Position numbers and translations under genes: made by a program
Part shown: positions 20,778 to 31,100 of the stretch, piece after piece
Numbering within the stretch: the first letter of the stretch is position 1
Layout of the letters: every line of letters starts with the position of its first letter
Notes under the pieces: generated by a model
Told to the model about the DNA's origin: nothing
Databases searched by the model: none
The model's input: only the letters and a program-made list of their open reading frames with translations
NCBI GenBank assembly: GCA_963965975.1
Contig: OZ014418.1
Coordinates: 7,171,275-7,235,274, forward strand
DNA from: Xestospongia bergquistia
Taxonomy: Eukaryota > Porifera > Demospongiae > Haplosclerida > Petrosiidae
DNA length: 64,000 nt
Reading direction: 5' to 3'

Positions 20778-22283
20778 CTCTACTAAAGGTCACTGTATTT
20801 GAAAAACCTTCCACATCTATTGTAGAGGAATTAACAGAATTAGGACTGCAATCGATAAAAACATGGAAAATATTTACTTTAAAATTAATACCAGGTAATT
20901 AAACAAATAACAAATAGATATATTTAAACTGTTTATCTATTAAGGACTTATTGTTATCGAGAATCCATTTGAAACTGGTTACCAACATCGTTGGGTTCAC
21001 CAATGTCTTGTCAATTATCCTTGTCTTCCTAATATTACTAACTTAGATGCTCATATTACAAGAACAGGCTCAGGACAAATATGGCCACCTCTAGAAGAAT
21101 GGTATGTCCAAGTGTTACTTAGTTACATAATAGAACCCGTTTATAAGTATTACAGGTGCTATTGTTAGCCGAGACTCTCTTCTTCAAAAGCTTCGTTGGG
21201 TGACATTAGGTTACCATTACGACTGGAACACAAAATTGTATTACAATCAAAGCCACTCCCCTTTTCCTGATGACTTATTTCGACTCACTCAATGTGTTTT
21301 AAGAGTTCTTGGTTTTCCTTTATTTAGAGCAGAGGCTGCTATCATTAACTATTATCATCTTGATTCCACTTTGTCTGGACATACTGATCACTCTGAACAA
21401 GATCTTACGGCTCCTCTTATTTCAATAAGGTAACTTCTATTAATAGTAACATTAAAACCTAATATTCTATTAATAGTAATACTTGAAACACAGTATTCTA
21501 TTAATAGTAACATGTGTGGAGTGTTCTATTAATAGTGAAATAGAACATTTAATAGTATTGTATTTATAGTAAAAGTTTTATTAATAGTGAAAATGGAATA
21601 TTACCATAGTATTCTATTTATAGTTACAATAAAATCTATTAATAGCACTCTATTAATAGCATCTGGATATTAACACCTGTATACTTATATTATTAATATA
21701 GTCCTTATTAGGGATTACATCAATTTATTTATTTATTTATTTTAGTTTTGGTCAGTCTGCTATATTTCTTATTGGTGGTCATACTAAACAACATAAACCT
21801 TTGCCCCTATTAATTAGGAGTGGTGACATAGTAATTATGTCAGGAGAAAGTCGCTTGGCTTATCATGGAGTCCCCAAAATACTCACTCCAGAAGTAAATG
21901 TCATACCACCATGTTTATCAAGAACAGTTTTAGAATCAGCGTTATCACTTAAAAAACATTCTTTACTAACTAACTATTGTCCATTATGTGGTAATAATAC
22001 TCAGAGCCCAATACAGCCAATACAGCCAAGGACATCTAATAATGATGCTGCAATGATATGTGGTATAAAACGAACAAGAAAAGATCATTTAGGCGAGTCT
22101 AGAAAACTCAAGCGAAAATCTATTGAAAATCTAGAGTCTGAGACCTATGAATTGGATCTTGAGGATGAGACTGAGACTACATGTGATGGATGTCATTGGT
22201 TGTTGGAGAATTGGGTACATTTTGAGACATACTTGTCTAATTCTAGAATCAATCTAAATGTCAGACAAGTAGGAGAGATATGA
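20542..22283 (+). CDS. ALKBH1: Nucleic acid dioxygenase ALKBH1 homologue
   Basis: An Fe(II)/2-oxoglutarate dioxygenase acting on tRNA, DNA and histone marks in nucleus and mitochondria. Exons: 20542-20554, 20598-20728, 20789-20894, 20945-21101, 21169-21429, 21746-22283, about 401 residues. Signature stretches: [63 protein letters not shown] (H-x-D iron ligands), [32 protein letters not shown] (distal His and 2OG-binding region), and the C-terminal [10 protein letters not shown]. Exon 5 must start at 21169, since the other nearby AG (21155) would bring in a stop. An insert before the last segment has two CxxC pairs (CPLCGN and CDGC) and a basic KRTRKDH patch, absent from the human protein as I recall it. 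Confidence 0.95.
20744..20774. repeat. (AT)n microsatellite
   Basis: About 15 AT units filling most of the short second intron of ALKBH1. Confidence 0.95.
21430..21700. repeat. Degenerate TATTAATAG repeats in ALKBH1 intron 5
   Basis: The palindromic core CTATTAATAG recurs about ten times at irregular 15-40 bp spacing, often as ATTCTATTAATAGTAAC. It looks like a decayed minisatellite; the exact unit is unclear. Confidence 0.8.
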
Positions 22284-22340
22284 CATTAAATACATCAAAC
22301 GAGAATGACATAAAAATATAAAGGTGATATCAACAATAAG

Positions 22341-23390
22341 TTACTGGATGATGAGTTCAAAATCATCAACTTCTTCAAATTCTTTATTTATTTTTTCTGC
22401 CCATTCTTCTAAATCAGGAGACTAAAGAAAATACAATAATTATATGTAATTTTTTATGCTTAAAAATTAAACACACCTCAGTTTTTGTTTTTCTCTTGGG
22501 AGGTTGTCTTTTAGGTACAGCTACTGGCAGAGCATAAGAATTTAACAATGTTTTATATGACTTTTCAGTTTGTTTATTTTCAGGACTGGGAGGATATGCA
22601 AAGGAATCAATAGCAGGAGAGAGAGAAGAATGAAAGTGAGGAGAGTCGAGTTTACTGAATCCTAATGAAGATTTTCGTCTCTTTTCTTTCTCTGTCATAC
22701 AAGGAGTTGATTGATTGTCAGTCAATGGTAAAGGACCATCTAGTGAAGGTAGGCGGGACTGTAATTGAGGTGAGGCTACTGGAGTAGGATCTAATAAAGG
22801 TAGGTGGGAGGATCGTGGTTGTGGAGAGGCTACTGGAGTAGTGTCAAAAATGTTGTCATTTTCTTCAGCCATTACTAGTCCACTATTAACACTTACAACT
22901 TGGGGCTTTAGTTTGTCTCTGTCCCTCTCTCTCACTCTTGATCTTCTGTTGGCTCTTTTAATGGGACCTTTGCATATAGAATCATTACAACTGTCATGAG
23001 TTATGTTAGGTTTTGACGCCAACTCATTCTCCTTGTCAACCACTACCTTCTCTTTCACAGTATAATCCCTTTCTTCTCTTTTCTTTGTTGGACTAGGTTT
23101 ATCTGTAGTGATTACATCTAACAGTGTAGAACTACTTGACTCTGTTGTTGTAGACACTTCTAACTTGTGCTAGGAAAACAACAGAAATAAAAACTATACA
23201 ATTTTTATATTTTCATATAAATCATTGCTAATAAAAATACCATATATTTTCGTTGTAATCTCTTAATAACTTCCTGTGCTTGTTTTATTTTAGCGTCATC
23301 ATCATGATCATATTCAGTAAGAGGAACCTGCTTTTTTATTGGCTCTGCTTTCTTTGATTTTGATCGACCTTTTCTAGTTCTAGAGGCCAT
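22341..23390 (-). CDS. CDCA5: Sororin-like cohesin protector
   Basis: Sororin stabilises cohesin on replicated chromatids by opposing Wapl at Pds5, and is degraded through APC/C. Three exons on minus: 23241-23390, 22477-23169, 22341-22421, about 307 residues (human 252). The protein is largely disordered, basic at the N-terminus (MASRTRKGRSKSKK) and rich in SP sites. The strongest evidence is the C-terminus, EKINKEFEEVDDFELIIQ, which matches the conserved sororin domain (human ends in INAEFEEAE..ELLVE style). A KEN box (VDKENEL) fits an APC/C substrate. Two near-identical DPTPVASPQ/DTTPVASPQ segments are visible. LGFSK is a weak candidate for the FGF Pds5-binding motif. The match is short, so family membership is likely but not certain. 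Confidence 0.7.
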
Positions 23391-23515
23391 CCTACCAAAT
23401 ACAAATGATGTTGAAATGGAAACAGTTTTTCAGCTGCTGACTCACTTTAAACTTCGCGCTGATTACATAACCACACCTACTTATTTTATTGCCACGCCTA
23501 CCAACAACTTGGAAA

Positions 23516-24160
23516 ATGGGTAAACTCAAGGTTCTTTGTCTCCATGGATACAGACAGAACGAGACCATTTTCAGAGAGAGAACTGGTGCATTGAGAAAGC
23601 TCTTAAAAAGAGAAATTGAATTTATATTTGTATCAGCACCACATATTATCCCCGAACCAAACAACCTTGTATGCCCTCCTGATCTACAAGAAAGAGGGTG
23701 GTTTTTCTCACGACCTGAACATGCCTACAAAGGCATTGATCAAACAGATATATGCATTGGACTAGAAGAATCATTTCACTTTCTAGAACAGGTGTTTAAA
23801 GAGAATGGACCATTTGATGGTATACTTGGTTTTAGCCAGGGTGCTTGCCTCATTGGTCTTCTTTGTGCTCAATACCAGAGTGACATTAACTCACCGTTTA
23901 GATTTCAATTTGTTATACTCTTCTCTGGTTTCAAATCCCTTCTCTCACCTCATTCTAATATCTACACTAACCCTCTTCAATGCCCTAGTTTTCACACTAT
24001 AGGTGACACAGATGAAGTCATCCCTTCTCACATGAGCACAGATCTGGCAGGATTATTTGTAAATGCTATCCTCTACCACCACAAGGGAGGACATTATATT
24101 CCAGCATCTCCAGACCTTCGACGAGCTTTACAAGACTTCCTCAGACCATTCCTAGATTGA
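23516..24160 (+). CDS. OVCA2: OVCA2 / FSH1-family serine hydrolase
   Basis: A single-exon alpha/beta hydrolase of 214 residues, the usual family size. OVCA2 hydrolyses long-chain esters in the cytosol; yeast FSH proteins are the relatives. The whole fold is visible: KVLCLHGYRQNE at the N-terminus, GALRKLLK, PFDGILGFSQGA (nucleophile elbow G-F-S-Q-G), HTIGDTDEVIPS (catalytic Asp region), and HKGGHYIPA (catalytic His). I start at the ATG at 23516 (MGKLKVLCLHG); the longer frame upstream lacks an ATG. It is head to head with the sororin-like gene, starts 126 bp apart, so they probably share a promoter region. Confidence 0.96.
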   Translation: MGKLKVLCLHGYRQNETIFRERTGALRKLLKREIEFIFVSAPHIIPEPNNLVCPPDLQERGWFFSRPEHAYKGIDQTDICIGLEESFHFLEQVFKENGPFDGILGFSQGACLIGLLCAQYQSDINSPFRFQFVILFSGFKSLLSPHSNIYTNPLQCPSFHTIGDTDEVIPSHMSTDLAGLFVNAILYHHKGGHYIPASPDLRRALQDFLRPFLD

Positions 24161-24418
24161 CTTGAAGGAGGATAACAAGGGGATATTGTGAGAGAATTGA
24201 CGATTTTTACACCATCTTTTCTTGAAAACACCACTTGAAATAGTAGAAACACAACAAAAAACAAAAAATGGGGTATTCCCGATGGTTGTTGAGATAGCAA
24301 CCAAATTAATAATAGTGGTACTTAAATAATACTTGTTTACAATTTTATCTTGAAACGTGTTATCTAATTGTAGTTGAAGACTCAACGTTAACTTTATTAA
24401 TTTCTTTGGGTGGGTGTT

Positions 24419-24708
24419 TCATGAAATCTTGAGAGATGGTATGAGTCTCAGTCCATGAGTGTAGGAGTTCCAGAACGAGACCTGCTGTATAGAGAACATG
24501 TGGAATGAAAACATAATATTATGAGGTACTACTCTTGTATGGGTGTAGCCATTTTGGTCATTAAACAAGGCAATGATATAAATTTTAATAATAACCATCG
24601 ATTCTGGATGCACATATACTTTACGTCCCCTGGTGGGTGTGGTTGGGTAGAGAAGGTATCTATTAAATTCATTCTCCTTTACTTTGTCATTGCCTGAATG
24701 AGAATAAC
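24419..24708 (-). CDS. Possible orphan C-terminal exon
   Basis: On the minus strand an open stretch of about 96 codons runs from a GCAG acceptor at 24709-24710 to a stop at 24419-24421, reading YSHSGNDKVKENEF, then TRGRKVYVHPE, ending HGLRLIPSLKIS. An internal GTAGTA...CAG pair could be a further small intron. I cannot connect it to an upstream exon, and the SR-like gene ends only 115 bp away. It may be a 3' alternative exon of that gene, a fragment, or chance. The rest of the 24161-24822 gap shows no gene. Confidence 0.2.
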
Positions 24709-24822
24709 CTGCAATTTAACTATTACTGTTATACTAGAGGCATCACCACAGTAGTATTATAATAACTTAGTACAATTACTGTGTGTGCTATTCTAATCAC
24801 ATTTCACATGCTTTAAAAATCT

Positions 24823-26691
24823 TTATTTTGCTACGACCAACCTCTGTCTGTTGGAGGGACTTCTACTTACTATAACCTCACGTTCATTTGTCACATGAAT
24901 TACTTCTCTCTCCAGAGGAGGAGGTGAGTATACAACTTCTCTCTCTTGATAATATGGAGCAGACGTCACTGGTTCAGCTGGTTCCTGGTACTCTTCCTCT
25001 CGGCTTTCATCCTTTACCTCATCGATTTCAAGAAACTGGCTCTCTGTTGGGTAGTTCTCAGGTTCTTGTTGGTGAAAATAATCGTATTCAGCGTTTGGTA
25101 TATCAGCATATGGTTCCTCATTAAAAGCTTCATCACTGAAAGTGTCATTGGTAGCAAATTCAGCTACATTGCCTTCTATGTAGTTAGTAGGTGGAGTATT
25201 GCTATGCCTAAGATGGCTATACTCCTTTTCTTCGTATGGTGTACCATCTCTCTCTTTATTCATTGCTTCCACTTCAACAGATGGAGATGGACTCCGTGTT
25301 TGATATTGTGGCTCATCATCTAAATATCCTTTAGGTTCCTGTGGAGAGATATTAACATTGTTTTTAGCATCTTGTGGAGGTGAGTCATAAGGAGAACGAC
25401 TACGGTGATGGGTATCAGGAGAGAGATGAATCTCTGTCTCATCATGTCTTTGTCTATGAACATCTCTTTGTTCTTCAAAAACTGGATCTCTTGGTCTTCT
25501 CTGTATTGTTTGTTTAGGAAGTGAACGTACATCTTTAGATCGATACTGATGTTTGGATCTCATAGTTGAGCTGGAATGAGTATGGGGACGATTTTGATGT
25601 TCCCGATGATTGTGATGTCTAACATGAGAGCGTTGGTCTCTGTAATGTATATCATTCTCACGAGAACGATTATGAGAAGCCAAAGAAGGAGGAGCTGGTG
25701 GTGGACGAGAGTAAGAATTAACAGGAGAATAGTGACCTTTAGCACCAAAATGATCTCGAGAAGAGTGCATTTGTTCTCGAGAAGGAGGTCTTTGATGATA
25801 TCTAGGGGAGTGACCGCTTCTGGGATGAGAAGATGGATGTTGTCTCTCGTTTCTAGAGGGTTTTGGAACATAACGATCAACAACATAACCTTCATGCAAA
25901 GAAGAGGAAAGAGAACTCTTTGAATGATTAGGATGACCTCCTCTGTCTCTTGGGTACTCGCCACTATGACGACGACGAGGGTTTAGCCGATTTCCAGTAT
26001 GGGTTAACACTCTACCCTGTTCTCGATGAGAAGGGGGTGGCGTTCCCCTTGTGTGGTGTTCCTGTCTTCTATTAGATGGATAGCCACTAGATCGTGGCAT
26101 ATGATGATTAGAATATCTGTCTTCTCTTTCTCTTGGAAGAGGAGGAGGAGGTGAAAGAGAGCGAGCATGGTGGCTGAAATTTCTACCTCCTCGGGGTGGC
26201 ATTTCATGTGAATGATAATTATTCCGGCTTTCGTGTCCACGGGAGAAAGGAGGTCCTCGATCACGTGGTGGAGAACGACCAGAACGAGGAAAGGGTGGTC
26301 CCCTCTCTCGTCTTGGGGAATGTGCATCACGAGAAAGAGGTGGACCTCGTTCTCGTATAGGTGAGTGCCTAATCCGCTGAGAAAAGGCTTTTTTATCCTC
26401 AGTTGGTGAATATTCTACTCGAACATGTCCACCACACACTATATTGCCATTGGTAGCAGTCACAGCTCTCAGAGCATCTTTGGAATCTTCAAAGAAGACA
26501 TAGGCAAATCCTGGAGGGTCGTTGGCAACCCATATATTGCGTAGGGGTCCAAAACGACTGTAGACACGTCGCAGCTCTTCCTTGTTACCATATTTTCCCA
26601 AATCACGTACGATTATACGTGGTACAGACACTATTGAAAAGGGGTGAAATGGGTGTTAAATAGAAGAGTTTGGGTCACACGTACTTGGCAT
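24823..26691 (-). CDS. SR-like RNA-binding protein with one RRM and a long Arg/Ser/His/Pro tail
   Basis: A tiny first coding exon (26685-26691, ATG CCA A) joins to 24823-26630; the join itself makes a second ATG, so the protein begins MPMSVPRII. Residues about 5-80 form an RRM: RNP2-like IIVRDLG, then RNIWVANDPPGFAYVFFED (RNP1-like), then CGGHVRVEYS. This arrangement is close to SRSF3/SRSF7 (NPPGFAFVEFED). The remaining 500 or so residues are low-complexity RERGPP, SPR, DRH and HHR-rich sequence followed by an acidic stretch and YSPPPLEREV. It probably acts in mRNA splicing or export in nuclear speckles. It is much longer than classical SRSF proteins, so I give no symbol. Confidence 0.8.
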
Positions 26692-26902
26692 AAATTTAAA
26701 TGTGTTGGTAGAATTCAGTAACCTAACTTACTTGGTTTTTGCTTTCAATATGATCAATACCGCTTAGTTTGGAAGATAGAAAGCCGATCAAGTAGTAAAG
26801 GCGTGATTGATCCCAAAGCGTCTAAAATAGTTAATTAGTGAAATGGGTGGAGCTCAGACCATACTTCTAAAGCAACCAACACTTTGAATCACTCTCATCA
26901 GC

Positions 26903-27988
26903 ATGAAATTCCTCAAAAGGAAACAAGCAGAAGACGAGGAGCAGCAACGTCTAACGGAAAGATTAAAATCCAGAGAATGGTGTAGCATTGGTGCCTTTAT
27001 CAACTATTCCATATCAACGATCTTTATAGCAATATTTTTATGCTGTCTTATCGTTGTTGGCACAATTGGTACAATCCAGAGCGATTTGCATGGACAAGCT
27101 GCCTTTGTGAACAGTAGTCGTAGCTGCTATATGTATGCAACTTGTGATAAAAATCCCAATTCCAGTTTAAAATGTCTTTTTACTCCAACAAAAAGCCATC
27201 CATGTGATGGAGCAATGGTGTTGTATGCCTTTATAGCAATATTAGCAATAGGGTTCTTTGTTTCATTGATTGTAAAAGCTGTGTTTAACCACAAGTGAGT
27301 ATCAAACTATCTGTACTCATGTAGTTTTAATTGAACAGCAGTTATAGTTGTCAAAGACGATTTGTTTGTCTCTGGCTATGATTTATTAAATGACATTCCT
27401 TTGTCTTTTCTTTAGTCTTGATTGGACTTTGTTCATTGAAGTACCTGCTCTATTGATTGTCCTTTTAATTGAGTTTGGATTAAGTATTATGATCTCCATT
27501 GGAAACTTGTATACATGTAAAAGTATCAAGTCATATTATAGGTATAAATGAATGGGACTGTAGGTTGGGCGTGGATGGATTGATCATGTGATTGTTATGA
27601 TATCCTTTACACTTTACTCACACACTTTCCACTCACTTTTTCCTTCTAAGTAATGGTAAATGTGATAATACTTATCCCAAGTCTGACTTCAATCACTATA
27701 GTCGTGCTACTGTAGCTGAAGTAAGATGGACTAGTTATTTATAGTACAATATCCAATTGAATCTGTTTAGATACTAAATTAGTTTATTTTTTGTGTTATC
27801 GTAACTATTGTTTCTTTTATTTACAGAACTCTGCTTGGTTTATTTTTGCCTTTATCTTTATTGCCTTGATTATTTATTCTATTCGGCTAATAGTCTTCTT
27901 GAGACGTAAGAAAAAACAAGCTATTAAAGATGCTATTGACAGAGAATCATTTCAACATGATGAAGATGATCAATCTAAAGCTATTTAG
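26903..27988 (+). CDS. Four-pass membrane protein (TMEM179-like)
   Basis: Exons 26903-27294, 27416-27541, 27651-27720, 27827-27988, about 250 residues. Layout: a basic, coiled N-terminus (FLKRKQAEDEEQQRLTERLK); TM1 (ISTIFIAIFLCCLIVVG); a loop with five Cys (SCYMYATC, LKCLF, HPCDG) and two N-x-S sites; TM2 (VLYAFIAILAIGFFVSLIV); TM3 (LLIVLLIEFGLSIMISIG); a second Cys loop (NGKCDNTYP); TM4 (WFIFAFIFIALIIYSI); and a Lys-rich then acidic tail. The topology and the NSAWF segment before TM4 recall TMEM179, but the match is weak. Its function is unknown. Confidence 0.7.
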
Positions 27989-28078
27989 TGAATTTTTTTT
28001 ATTTTTGTAGTACTAATGTAACTCTATCCTTGTGAATAATTTGTAAGATGCTGCTCTTTTTTCTAAGATGTTGATTAA

Positions 28079-28154
28079 AGTATACGGAGTTAATTCCCTT
28101 TACTTTTCTGTAAAAATTTCAAAACGTTTCCGTTTACTCCCGTAAACTATTAAC
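28079..28154 (+). promoter_or_regulatory. Conserved CGTATAC module upstream of RPAP1
   Basis: Reads AGTATACGGAGTTAA at 28079, about 30 bp of spacer, AATTTCAAAACGTTTCCGTT near 28115-28134, and TCCCGTAAACTATTAA at the end. It stops about 20 bp before the RPAP1 ATG; CACGTGGTAC lies in between. Same order and direction as the other three modules. It also sits about 90 bp after the stop of the preceding gene, so it may be the whole RPAP1 promoter. Confidence 0.6.
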
Positions 28155-28173
28155 AACACCCACGTGGTACAAG

Positions 28174-31100
28174 ATGTTGAAGCGACCCTCTTCTTCTGAG
28201 ACTGAAGAAGATCTCCTAGCGTTACAGGAGCAATTCCTTACCTCAAAGAAGCAGCCTTCAGCTGAATTAAGAAGGCCAAAGACTGAAGCATTTTTTAGTT
28301 CTGTAGATGAAAAGTCAAGGAGAGATGTAGTTACTCTCAAAGGTAAGGAGAATCTGCTTGTGGATATCACTGTCTATATAAACAAGATATAAGTCCAAAA
28401 TGCCAGACAGCTGTAACTGAAGTAAATTCAATATCTTCTGAAAACAACCTGGTATGAAATTAATGTTTCCCTTGGTAACAAAACATTTATTTATTGTTTA
28501 TATAGAATAGTACTGTTAATCCATTATATAGTAAGCCTATTACTACATACATGTTGATGTCATATGGATATTCTACAGCTCATGAATCTTACTTAGTACT
28601 AAAGGATATTAAAGAGTCTAATTTAAATCCAGGGGATGTCCCCATGATAACATCTCAACAAACAAAATGCGGATTTCCTATCGTAATGAAACTCCCATCA
28701 ATTCAAAAAGTAACATGTTAGGGTTTGTCATATTTATCTCTATTACTTAACTGTTTAGACCACAGGCAAACTTGGTGTTAAAAAGAAAAGTCTATTTGCT
28801 CAACAATTTGATTCGCTCTCTCCTGTTGATTTTGGTCTCACTGTTCCAGTAACTAGTGAAAGAGAAGTAGTAAGAGAGAGAGTAGATTTGGTTCAAATGA
28901 CAAGTCACCAAGAAAACAATGCTAAATTAACTCAAGGTTCATTTTTGTGGTCATGTTCTTCTCTTTATTGTATGTTTAGATAATGAGTCAAAATTTGGTA
29001 GTCTCTCCTCTGCAACTTGGAACAAATTTTTGCAATCTGCACTTGTCTCTGGTCAAGGACTTGTGGCTGCAGGTGCTACTCCTGAAGCAGCCCAGCAAGA
29101 AATAGCAAAGATACATGAGGAGAATGTATCGACTTTATCAGCCTTGACAGAGAAAGAGATTCTTGAGGAACAGGAAAAACTGAAGAGAATGCTAGGTAAA
29201 AATTAAGTGTTTTTTATGAAGATTGTTGTGGTCTTCTAGGTCCTAAGGTTGTAACGTTTCTTCAGTCTCGAAGTTCTCAACCAACTTCTACTTCATCTGT
29301 TACCACAGAACCAGTTGTCAAAACTAATGAATCAGGTTTATTAGACCAGCATGGCTGGTTAAATATGGATGTAGTTGAGAAGGAAAAAATGAAATGGATG
29401 ACAGATATACCTGTTGCCACGGAAACACCTCAGGTAAACTAAATGAGTGTATACATTTAGCTGAATTTCAATATAGGTTTATCGTGATGTACGATTTTCA
29501 TTGAAGGGTGTGGTCATATCTCGTGATATTGGTACTACCATTCCCTCTTATTTAGGTCTTCATCACCATGGTAACGAGCCTGAAGTAAGTCTCCCTGGAA
29601 TATAATATAATTATGGTTTATTTGTTATAGAGTGCAGGATATACAATGGAAGAATTGTTTATTCTAGCACGTAGTTCATTTCAACAGCAGAGAATATTTA
29701 GTTTACAAATATTGTCTTGTATTGTTAAAAGAGTAAGTAATATATGTCCATTTTGAGTATCTATATGTCCATTTTGATTATTTATATGTCCATTTAGCTA
29801 TCTATTTGTCCATTTTTCATTGCCAATTTACTACCCATATGTCCATATTCAATATCCATTTGTCCATTGTGCAATTTATTTGTCCATTTTAGTAGTTTTG
29901 TTTATCCATTCAATATAGGCATTACATAATGAATATATTGATGTAATAGAAGGATCTGTTTTTGATATATTAATGGAGTCTGGTTTGCCTAGTTTGTTTC
30001 GTTATGCACTTGATGATAGTTCAGATAGCACACAAGTAAACTCCTATAATTATAGAACTAATCATTAAAAATTAAACAATGTAGGCAGTTGCTGTGACTT
30101 GCATTCATTCACTTCTTATATCACCCGCTGAAGAACACTTTCTCTATAGATATTGTTGTTCTAATGGTATGTTTGTTCCCTCATTGTCACCTGTAATAGA
30201 AGCAAAGATTAAAGAAGATCTGATTAGATATGATATTGTGAAAGGCTTAATGGATATGATGTTGTTGCCACGGTTACGCTACATTTTAGAGGTATGCCAA
30301 CCACAAGAAGTGGTAGTGGTTAAAATTTTGGAGATATTAATCCGAGTGGCTCGTCATTCTTTACAAGCAGCTAATGAGGTCATTATGACATCACCTATTA
30401 ATAATAATTATAATTATTATAGGTAATGAAATGCCCTAGACTCATTAATCTCATTATAGAATGGTTCCTTCCGTCCACTTGGAGTAACGAAAATGGTTAG
30501 TTCTTATATGCATACAAATACTGACAATTTTTAATAGGTGGAGACATTTATAAGAGGCCACACCCCTTGGCTATGCGTTTATTGTATACTCTTTGTATTG
30601 CTGGTCGCTACATTGCACAAGAACTAGTAAGAAAAATAAATTATAAATTTATTTATTAATTGTATCTAGTTATCTTCTTATCGACTATTATCTTGTGTAT
30701 TACAACATGCTATAGTACACCCACAAGACCACACCCCTCTACCCAATAACGATGCTTATATTTTGTCTGTGGAGTCATTGAGAACATGGAATGTTTTAAT
30801 ACGATATGGACTGACCACAGATACACTGAGGTACTGGATTAATACATGGATAGATAGGTGGATTAATGGATGTAGAGTATAATGAATTGTTCAATTATTA
30901 TTTATCTGTCATTTTTTGTCTCAACAGCGATATATTTCCGACATTACTAAAATGTTTTATTGCCATTTCTTCACCGTTTACTCTCTCTTCTTGTGAACTC
31001 CAAAGAACATTGTCAATATTTCATGTACTCTCAGGATCAATAAATGCAGCCGCTGTTCTCCCAAACACATTACAAACTGAACAAACTAAAGAGCCACACT

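Noticed and set aside
24888-26330. Several long frames overlapping the SR-like gene on both strands
   Set aside because: They are shadows of a low-complexity Arg/Ser coding exon; the RRM-bearing frame is the real one.
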